This document shows positions 25,429 through 29,703 of a DNA stretch of 29,703 nt, piece by piece. This stretch comes from CAXCDZ01 sp963981525 (GTDB lineage Bacteria; Patescibacteriota; Microgenomatia; UBA1400; UBA12108), in NCBI GenBank assembly GCA_963981525.1, contig CAXCDZ010000005.1:1-29703 (forward strand), given 5' to 3'. Below the pieces are notes generated by a model. The model was not told the DNA's origin. It did no database searches and saw nothing but the letters and a program-made list of their open reading frames with translations. The translations under genes were made by a program, and so were the position numbers. Positions within the stretch are counted from its first letter, which is position 1. Each line of letters opens with the position of its first letter.

Positions 25429-25542
25429 CCACTCATCCCAACTTTCACTATTCATCACTCGATATTTTGCCTCCGGATACCCCTTCTCCCAACTCAGAGG
25501 ACACTTAGGCTCTTTGGCACCAAACTTAATCTCCCACCCACT
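25414..25542 (-). pseudogene. C-terminal remnant, possibly of a DUF4143-type ATPase
   Basis: An open - strand frame of 42 codons without a start encodes GWEIKFGAKEPKCPLSWEKG and continues YPEAKYRVMNSESWDEWV before a TGA at 25416-25414. The E-I-K strand followed by a short alpha/beta end resembles the C-terminus of AAA/DUF4143 ATPases or related nuclease-like folds. Sequence beyond its 5' end is closed by stops, so the rest of the gene is lost. Its stop lies inside repeat A block 2. The family call is tentative. Confidence 0.4.
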
Positions 25543-25599
25543 TCATTCCTCCAACTCCCCTAACCCAAAATAACAACCCACCATCAACCACATGATGGT

Positions 25600-25630
25600 A
25601 TGATAGATAAAGTTTAGTTTTATCTATCAT
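25600..25630. promoter_or_regulatory. Operator-like palindrome before fic
   Basis: ATGATAGATAAA (25600-25611), 7 nt, TTTATCTATCAT (25619-25630): perfect 12-nt arms, ending 10 nt before the fic ATG. A -10-like TATGAT (25599-25604) overlaps the left arm, so binding here, perhaps by the winged helix at the Fic C-terminus, could repress transcription. Confidence 0.65.
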
Positions 25631-25640
25631 TTGCATAATT

Positions 25641-26741
25641 ATGAGCAATACATATGTCTGGCAAAAAGACGACTGGCACGACTTCTCTTATGATAAAAAT
25701 AGGTTGAGTAAATTAGAAAAAAGGTTTTTACATTCATCTAGAATTCTGATTGGAGCTCAAAAAAAGTTGTCTTCTCAAGAAAAGGAAGAGATCAAAATCT
25801 CGTTTTTATCCAACGAAGCACTCAACACCTCCAAAATAGAAGGCGAAATACTAAATAGAAAGAGTTTGCAGTCTTCTATCAAACAGTACTTCCAACTCAA
25901 AACTCCAGTTTCCAAACAATATCCGCGTGAAAATGGCATGGCCAAGATGATGGTTGATCTCTATCTGCATTACAAAACCCCTCTTTCACAAAAAATGCTT
26001 TTTTCATGGCATCAAATGATAATGAATGGTCGTACAGATCTGGAGTCAGTTGGGCAATATCGCTCTCACGAAGATCCTATGCAGATAGTTTCCCACAAGA
26101 CAAGTGGGGTAAAGGTTCATTATGAGGCTCCACCTTCCCGAGATATGGAGAGTGAGATGAAGACTTTTATCAATTGGTTTAACAAGAGTCAGAAAACACT
26201 GTCACCACTAATCAGGGCTGGCATTGCACATGCATACTTTGAGCTAATTCACCCATTCGAGGACGGTAACGGCAGAATAGGACGAGCACTGGTAGAAAAA
26301 TCTCTCGCCCAATCTCTACAACAGCCAACACTGATTGCAGTTTCGCAGATAATCCAAACGCAGAAGAAGGTGTATTATCAAGCAATCTCAACAACCAATG
26401 CCAACAATGATTTTACAAACTGGCTTGAGTATTTTTGTGAGATGGTTATTGAGGCACAAAAATTTACTATTGACTCATTTGAGTTTTTGATCCAAAAAAC
26501 CAAATTTTTTGATAAATATGCTAAGCAGTTAAACGAGAGGCAACTCAAGTTAGCGAGGCGTATTTTTGGGGAAAATCTAAAAGGTTTTGTTGGTGGGGTA
26601 AGTGTCAAAAAATACATCAGCATTACCCACACATCACCAATAACAGCCAATCGTGATCTCAATGACTTGGTAACAAAGGGAATTATGCGAAGAACTGGCA
26701 AGCTAAAGTCGACAAGATACTGGTTTAAGAACCAACTTTAG
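25641..26741 (+). CDS. Class II Fic-domain adenylyltransferase with C-terminal winged helix
   Basis: A protein of 366 residues. The catalytic Fic motif HPFEDGNGRIGR (residues 204-215) is complete, with catalytic His204, Asp208 for the metal and Arg212 for phosphate. An inhibitory helix motif, TSKIEG (residues 63-68, [S/T]xxxE[G/N]), lies N-terminal, which defines class II Fic proteins held inactive by their own Glu. The N-terminal part fits the DUF4172-type domain and the C-terminal 70 residues look like a winged helix (SVKKYISITHTSPITANRDLNDL pattern, split here as SVKKYISITHTS and PITANRDLNDL). Known Fic enzymes mostly transfer AMP from ATP to Ser, Thr or Tyr. The gene stands alone between the two copies of repeat A, with its own palindromic operator and a strong terminator. 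Codon use is AT-richer than its surroundings, consistent with acquisition. Confidence 0.93.
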   Translation: MSNTYVWQKDDWHDFSYDKNRLSKLEKRFLHSSRILIGAQKKLSSQEKEEIKISFLSNEALNTSKIEGEILNRKSLQSSIKQYFQLKTPVSKQYPRENGMAKMMVDLYLHYKTPLSQKMLFSWHQMIMNGRTDLESVGQYRSHEDPMQIVSHKTSGVKVHYEAPPSRDMESEMKTFINWFNKSQKTLSPLIRAGIAHAYFELIHPFEDGNGRIGRALVEKSLAQSLQQPTLIAVSQIIQTQKKVYYQAISTTNANNDFTNWLEYFCEMVIEAQKFTIDSFEFLIQKTKFFDKYAKQLNERQLKLARRIFGENLKGFVGGVSVKKYISITHTSPITANRDLNDLVTKGIMRRTGKLKSTRYWFKNQL

Positions 26742-26800
26742 TGTTACGCCTACCATGTTACATAGCTTCCCACTCCCCCAACTCAACAACCCCACCCCCC

Positions 26801-26827
26801 AAACGACAAGGTCGGACCTTGTCGTTT
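26801..26827 (+). terminator. Repeat A block 1, copy 2: fic terminator
   Basis: AAACGACAAGGTC, one base, GACCTTGTCGTTT: perfect 13-nt arms followed by another T. It lies 60 nt after the fic stop. The A-rich left edge would also let it work as a terminator on the opposite strand. Confidence 0.75.
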
Positions 26828-26835
26828 TATCACTC

Positions 26836-26882
26836 AAACTGGATCCCGCCAAGAGGGAGTCAAACCCTCATTCCGACTTCAC
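26836..26882 (+). repeat. Repeat A block 2, copy 2
   Basis: Matches 25382-25428 with one mismatch over 47 nt. Here it follows block 1 after only 8 nt, against 64 nt in copy 1, and no protein-like frame runs into it on the - strand. Confidence 0.85.
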
Positions 26883-26952
26883 TAAGCAAGTAGTGGCCAC
26901 TTATCAGATATGCGCACATATCTCCTTCAACTACTGGCTTAGCTAGTTTTTT
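26882..26952 (+). ncRNA. Structured element with T-run, candidate small RNA or terminator
   Basis: Outer arms CTAAGCAAGTAGT (26882-26894) and ACTACTGGCTTAG (26930-26942) pair over 12 of 13 positions. Inside lies GATATG-CGCA-CATATC (26907-26922) and a perfect palindrome AGTGGCCACT (26892-26901). Six Ts (26947-26952) follow. The fold starts at the last base of repeat A block 2. It could be a rho-independent terminator with a long stem, a small RNA or a cruciform recombination site. There is no sign of a tRNA cloverleaf. Confidence 0.4.
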
Positions 26953-27077
26953 CAACGTCGGGTCTTCTCAATTGCCGGTACTTGGGATCTCCACCGATCT
27001 GTGACCATTGGCTAAACACAGTCTAACACAACTCAAGCAACTCAATATATTAGCACATCACTCAACTCCTAGAATAA

Positions 27078-27299
27078 CTTAAGCTTAATCACATCATCAT
27101 CTACGAGTCAGTTGTCGCTCGTCACCTATACGCACTCTATAACAATCATCTGTATTTTTGGAGCAATCGCATCGAGGTAGAACTAGTTCTCTACAACGGT
27201 CAATCAAGAACTCTCAAACTCGACAAGCTCACCATCAACTTTATCCCAACCTGGGAATTTCTCCTCAATCCAGATAGCTTTATCTCGCCACTCCCCTAA
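27078..27299 (+). pseudogene. Degenerate ORF, possible DUF4143-type ATPase C-terminus
   Basis: A frame of 73 codons, open after a TAA at 27075 and with no plausible start codon, encodes ESVVARHLYALYNNHLYFWS, then NRIEVELVLYNG and INFIPTWEFLL, and stops at 27299. The order LYFWS, an EVDF-like EVELV strand and a hydrophobic end resembles the C-terminal part of AAA/DUF4143 ATPases. It is on the opposite strand to the intact ATPase and to the other remnant. The reading frame is protein-like but the family call is weak. Confidence 0.35.
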
Positions 27300-27362
27300 C
27301 CCAGCAATCTCCCACCCAACTTCACCAACTTAGTTCACAATGTATCATTTTGATAGCGTTAG

Positions 27363-27533
27363 TATAGATTCATCAAAAAATGTATAGATTTGATTTATAT
27401 TCGCAAATTTGGCACAACTCTGATTTCTCGACCAACTGGCAAAGAAGCCTGGTTGGCATACCAATCATCATTGAAAGATTTAGGACCTAAAGCTACTCAA
27501 CATCTCCAATGCTTCAGTAATAGAAACGCTTAA
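27363..27533 (+). pseudogene. Short remnant, unassigned
   Basis: An open frame of 56 codons without an ATG encodes IRKFGTTLISRPTGKEAWLA followed by YQSSLKDLGPKATQHL. The start vaguely recalls STAS-like DUF4325 domains (fG-x-x-L-i-S-R-p), but it is too short to assign. A TTG at 27390 could start it; no ribosome site is seen. Confidence 0.25.
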
Positions 27534-27599
27534 GATCTTAGATCTACTACCACAATAACCCAAATACCAACCCTTCCCTCCCACCCCCCAACCCAGTAG

Positions 27600-27636
27600 C
27601 AATAGGGTTCAACCCTACCGTAGATCGGTTCCTTTT
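27600..27636 (+). repeat. 37-nt direct repeat B, copy 1
   Basis: Identical to 28912-28948. It contains the palindrome TAGGGTT-C-AACCCTA (27603-27617) and ACCG-N5-CGGT (27617-27629), followed by TTCCTTTTT. On the - strand it encodes the last residues (GTDLR) and the TAG stop of the ATPase gene. Confidence 0.9.
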
Positions 27637-28829
27637 TCCACCCACCCCCCCACCTCCATCACTTTTACCTTCTCGCTTAGCTTTTCTGGCTTCTCATGTA
27701 CTAGTAACGTGAGATTACTACACCCCAGCTCTTTCCCCGCCTCAATTAGAGCAGACACCTCTCTCTTCCATGTTTTTTCACCATTCACCTCCCACGCAAT
27801 CTGCACAAGCTCCACAACTTCGCTCCCTTTCTTAACTAGCAGATCTACCTCCTTATTATTCTTCGTTTTATAGTAGAAAAGATCTCTTCCTAACACCCCA
27901 CCTCTTCTCACCCACTCCATTACCACCATATTTTCCAACAACCTCCCCCAATTTTTTGAGTTCTGCACAGTATTTGCTGCCACCATCCCCGTATCCACCA
28001 CATACATTTTTTTGTTATATCCCAACTGCTTTCGATACTTAAAATCAAATCTCGGCAAAGACAAAAACATATACGTCTCCTCAAGATATCTCACATACTT
28101 CTGCGCCGTACTCACACTCACACCACTCATTCTCGATAATGCTCGATACGAATACAGACTCGCAAACTGACCCATCAAATATTTTGCCAAGTTATACAAC
28201 TCCTCCACCTGACGCACTCGAAATCGTTTAACAATATCCTTTAGGAGAATCGACTCAAAAAGAGTTTGTAAATAAGTATTCGCCTCAACCCGCTTCACTA
28301 ATACCTCCGGATATCCACCATTTATCAAATATTGATAAATACTGATTTCCGAGTCTACTATTTTACTCTCACTATAACTCATCGGCCATACCTCAATCCT
28401 CTGATATCTCCCCGTTAGATGAGTCGCCAACTCTCCTCCTAACAAATTGGCGTTTGATCCAGTAATCACTAGCTTATATCCTCTCCTCAATAACTTATTC
28501 ACCCACAACTCCCACTTCGGCAAATTCTGCACCTCATCCAAGAATAAGTACTCGAATCCTGGATAAACCACTTCACACATCTCTAGTAACTTGTTGTAGT
28601 TATCTGCTCGTATCAACTGCTCATCATCAAAATTAAGGTAAGCAAAGTTAGTTTGCTTCAGCATTAACAGTCCCAACACGCTCTTACCAGCTCTCCTTGG
28701 TCCCATCAACACCTTTATCAACTGATTATCCATGCTTTTTTTGGCCTCAACCAAAACCTCTCTCTCGATGTAATCCTGAGAAAGCAAGAAGTCTCGCTCT
28801 GTTTTTTGCAGTTTTATCGTACTTAACAT
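27615..28829 (-). CDS. AAA-family ATPase with DUF4143 domain
   Basis: From the ATG at 28829 the protein has 404 residues. Walker A is GPRRAGKS (residues 43-50), Walker B YLFLDEVQN (Asp98, Glu99) and a sensor strand VITGSNANLL follows. The second half has the DUF4143 pattern: helical SVSTAQKYVRYLEE, LPRFDFKYRKQ, KKMYVVDTG, LENMVVMEWVRRGG and a nuclease-like strand pair LFYYKTKNNKEVDLLV ending in ELVQIAWEV. Such ATPases are common, scattered and of unclear role; defence or toxin-like functions are suspected. The frame can be extended 19 codons to 28886, but TATAAT ends 6 nt before the ATG at 28829, so the shorter start is preferred. Copies of repeat B lie at both ends, and the C-terminal residues come from the repeat. 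Confidence 0.88.
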   Translation of the reverse strand: MLSTIKLQKTERDFLLSQDYIEREVLVEAKKSMDNQLIKVLMGPRRAGKSVLGLLMLKQTNFAYLNFDDEQLIRADNYNKLLEMCEVVYPGFEYLFLDEVQNLPKWELWVNKLLRRGYKLVITGSNANLLGGELATHLTGRYQRIEVWPMSYSESKIVDSEISIYQYLINGGYPEVLVKRVEANTYLQTLFESILLKDIVKRFRVRQVEELYNLAKYLMGQFASLYSYRALSRMSGVSVSTAQKYVRYLEETYMFLSLPRFDFKYRKQLGYNKKMYVVDTGMVAANTVQNSKNWGRLLENMVVMEWVRRGGVLGRDLFYYKTKNNKEVDLLVKKGSEVVELVQIAWEVNGEKTWKREVSALIEAGKELGCSNLTLLVHEKPEKLSEKVKVMEVGGWVEKGTDLR

Positions 28830-28835
28830 GGTCTT

Positions 28836-28863
28836 ATTATACAAATAATACCAAAATTGTCCA
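28836..28863 (-). promoter_or_regulatory. Promoter of the ATPase gene, leaderless geometry
   Basis: On the - strand TGGACA (28863-28858), a 16-nt spacer, TATAAT (28841-28836), then AAGACC and the ATG at 28829. The spacing matches the TrmB-like gene promoter and fixes the likely start codon. Confidence 0.75.
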
Positions 28864-28911
28864 GTACAGTCATTCCTACTCACCAATTCCTTAACTCTCC
28901 TTATCCACCAA

Positions 28912-28948
28912 CAATAGGGTTCAACCCTACCGTAGATCGGTTCCTTTT
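28912..28948 (+). repeat. 37-nt direct repeat B, copy 2
   Basis: Identical to 27600-27636. It lies between the divergent ATPase and mntA promoters, just upstream of the mntA operator-like palindrome. Confidence 0.9.
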
Positions 28949-28954
28949 CCTAAT

Positions 28955-28972
28955 ATGCTAAAATATTAGCAT
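28955..28972. promoter_or_regulatory. Palindromic operator overlapping the mntA start codon
   Basis: ATGCTAA, AATA, TTAGCAT: perfect 7-nt arms, the right arm including the first two bases of the mntA ATG. A -10-like TAAAAT (28959-28964) lies inside and ends 6 nt before the ATG, so repressor binding would block promoter and start together. Confidence 0.6.
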
Positions 28973-29258
28973 GTTCAACTCAGCCACCAAATCAACCATC
29001 CAATCAATTCTGAGAGACAATCTCCCCTCCACTCACCGCGCGTTTATTTTCGGATCGCGCAGCACTGACTCTCATCGCAAATACAGCGATATCGACCTAG
29101 GCATCACCGGCAGTACCCCTCTCGACTCAACTACTTTTTTTACCATCGAAAGCGCTCTTGAAGATTCCGACCTTCCATACCGAGTCGATCTCGTCGATTT
29201 TGCGCGAGTTTCCCCTCGCTTCCGCACTATCGCTATGCAAAATACGCTATACTTATAA
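28971..29258 (+). CDS. mntA: Minimal nucleotidyltransferase antitoxin MntA
   Basis: A protein of 95 residues, the usual size of a minimal nucleotidyltransferase. The signature GSX10DXD is exact: Gly28-Ser29, ten residues, Asp40-Ile-Asp42 in FIFGSRSTDSHRKYSDIDLGI, split as FIFGSRSTDS and HRKYSDIDLGI. A third acidic strand is VDLVDF (about residues 72-77). In characterised MntA-HepT pairs this enzyme transfers AMP from ATP to a Tyr of the HEPN toxin and so neutralises it. The gene overlaps nothing; its stop is one nt from the hepT ATG, a typical coupled arrangement. The transcript is probably leaderless and an operator-like palindrome covers the start, suggesting autoregulation. Confidence 0.92.
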   Translation: MFNSATKSTIQSILRDNLPSTHRAFIFGSRSTDSHRKYSDIDLGITGSTPLDSTTFFTIESALEDSDLPYRVDLVDFARVSPRFRTIAMQNTLYL

Positions 29259-29259
29259 C

Positions 29260-29640
29260 ATGGATACCAAACGCAACTCTCTCCAACTCGACCTCACCAC
29301 CGCACTCACTAGACTACAAGAAGCACTCAACGCTCAACACACTGACCTGCACCGCGACGCAGCAATCCAGCGCTTTGAGTTCACCTTCGAGCTCTCATGG
29401 AAACTAATGCAAACCATTCTCCAAGAGAACCGCATCGAAGTCCACGGCGTCAAAACAATCCTACGAGAAGCAGCTAGACTCAACCTGATCGACAATCCCT
29501 CAACCTGGTTTCCATATCTCGACGCTCGCAATCGCACCTCCCACACCTACAACGCTGAGATGGCAAAGCAAATCTTCTCCGAGATCCAATCATTCCCTCC
29601 AGTTGTTACAGATTTTCTAGCCAAAACCAAAGCAGTCTAA
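29260..29640 (+). CDS. hepT: HEPN toxin HepT (HI0074-like)
   Basis: A protein of 126 residues from the ATG at 29260, which fits the family length; a longer frame from 29158 would run through the mntA gene and is rejected. The HI0074-like helical pattern is clear: LDLTTALTRLQEAL, QRFEFTFELSWKLMQTIL, GVKTILREAARLNLI and DARNRTSHTYN. The RX4HXY motif of HepT toxins is complete: Arg90, His95, Tyr97. In known systems the toxin is an RNase that is silenced when MntA adenylylates the Tyr. All catalytic and target residues are present, so the pair appears functional. It is followed 8 nt later by the second copy of repeat C. Confidence 0.92.
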   Translation: MDTKRNSLQLDLTTALTRLQEALNAQHTDLHRDAAIQRFEFTFELSWKLMQTILQENRIEVHGVKTILREAARLNLIDNPSTWFPYLDARNRTSHTYNAEMAKQIFSEIQSFPPVVTDFLAKTKAV

Positions 29641-29648
29641 CCAACTCC

Positions 29649-29703
29649 CCTTGACACCCCCCACCCCATTCGCCATACTAATAACTAGTTATAATACAGC
29701 TTG
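29649..29703 (+). repeat. 55-nt direct repeat C, copy 2, cut by the window end
   Basis: Identical to 23011-23065 up to the last base of the window. It includes the TATAAT box (29690-29695) and the palindrome ATAACTAGTTAT (29681-29692), so it probably drives another gene beyond the window, or marks an assembly break at the repeat. Confidence 0.85.

Larger units (their letters stand above)
25273..25640. other. 368-nt gene-poor spacer before fic
   Basis: Contains no intact gene. It holds repeat A copy 1 (25291-25317 and 25382-25428), a separate hairpin (25337-25359), a - strand ATPase-like remnant (25414-25542), a 6-bp inverted repeat CCATCA/TGATGG (25581-25598) and the fic operator-like palindrome (25600-25630). 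Confidence 0.7.
26742..27614. other. 873-nt region without an intact gene
   Basis: Contains the fic terminator (26801-26827), repeat A block 2 copy 2 (26836-26882), a large imperfect hairpin with an internal hairpin and T-run (26882-26952), a possible ATPase remnant (27078-27299), a second open remnant (27363-27533), two short perfect palindromes (TAAGATCTTA at 27531-27540 and TAGATCTA at 27539-27546) and the start of repeat B (27600). The mixture suggests decayed accessory genes. Confidence 0.65.

Noticed and set aside
27600..27636. tRNA T-arm (GGTTCAACC) in repeat B
   Set aside because: The stretch is a simple palindrome; no anticodon arm, D arm or acceptor stem can be formed from its surroundings.
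28830..28886. Extended start of the ATPase gene at 28886
   Set aside because: The extra 19 residues are not typical of the family and the region contains the TATAAT and TGGACA boxes of the likely promoter.
25291..28948. CRISPR array
   Set aside because: Repeats occur only in pairs, far apart and with genes between them; there is no regular spacer pattern and no cas gene.
29158..29259. Extended start for the HepT gene
   Set aside because: The extension runs within mntA in another frame; the ATG at 29260, one base after the mntA stop, gives the usual family length.
23011..29703. Integron or transposon with its own recombinase
   Set aside because: No integrase, transposase or resolvase motif is found between the repeats, so mobility, if any, would need proteins from elsewhere.

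Overview
The window looks like part of a Patescibacteria (Candidate Phyla Radiation) genome, possibly Microgenomates-like. This is inferred from an enormous open reading frame, a TrmB-type regulator, small zinc-ribbon and membrane proteins, promoter-to-ATG spacings that imply leaderless mRNAs, and a dense patch of toxin-antitoxin-like genes. The standard bacterial code fits: real genes end in TAA, TAG and TGA. The + strand is strongly C-rich and G-poor throughout, whichever strand is coding. As a result + strand proteins are rich in N, Q, T, P, S and I, and - strand proteins in V, E, G, M and R.

Region 1 (1-18333, + strand) is a single giant gene, open at the left edge of the window, encoding at least 6110 residues. 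Modules that can be read directly are, in order: a degenerate kinase-like fold, a PP2C phosphatase, a possible ADP-ribosyltransferase fold, a Hanks-type kinase, a Trp-marked helical repeat array, an uncertain acyltransferase-like segment, an M48-like HExxH peptidase, an ABC1/UbiB-like kinase and a C-terminal kinase-like domain. Three related hydrophobic segments of about 60-70 residues separate the large blocks. Kinase, phosphatase and protease modules on one polypeptide are the most striking content here.

Region 2 (18334-20452, - strand) is a small operon running toward the giant gene: a small secreted protein, a possible 51-residue protein, a zinc-ribbon membrane protein and a second HExxH peptidase whose stop codon abuts that of the giant gene. 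Its promoter is divergent from that of the TrmB-like regulator (20709-21500), and both control regions contain palindromes. A methyltransferase-like gene (21433-22986, - strand) overlaps the regulator tail to tail.

Region 3 (23011-29703) is an accessory island. It holds a small membrane protein, a short HEPN protein, a two-part gene split at a run of nine Cs, a class II Fic protein, an AAA/DUF4143 ATPase and an MntA-HepT toxin-antitoxin pair. Three families of direct repeats lie around these genes: a 55-nt promoter-bearing repeat at both ends of the island, a two-block repeat downstream of the split gene and of fic, and a 37-nt repeat at both ends of the ATPase gene. Fragments resembling ATPase C-termini (25414-25542 and 27078-27299) suggest repeated gain and loss of such genes.

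Four genes (20709, 23519, 28829 on the - strand, 28971) have a -10-like hexamer ending 6-7 nt before their ATG, the geometry expected for leaderless transcripts. All functional calls rest on motifs read by eye; no database search was possible.
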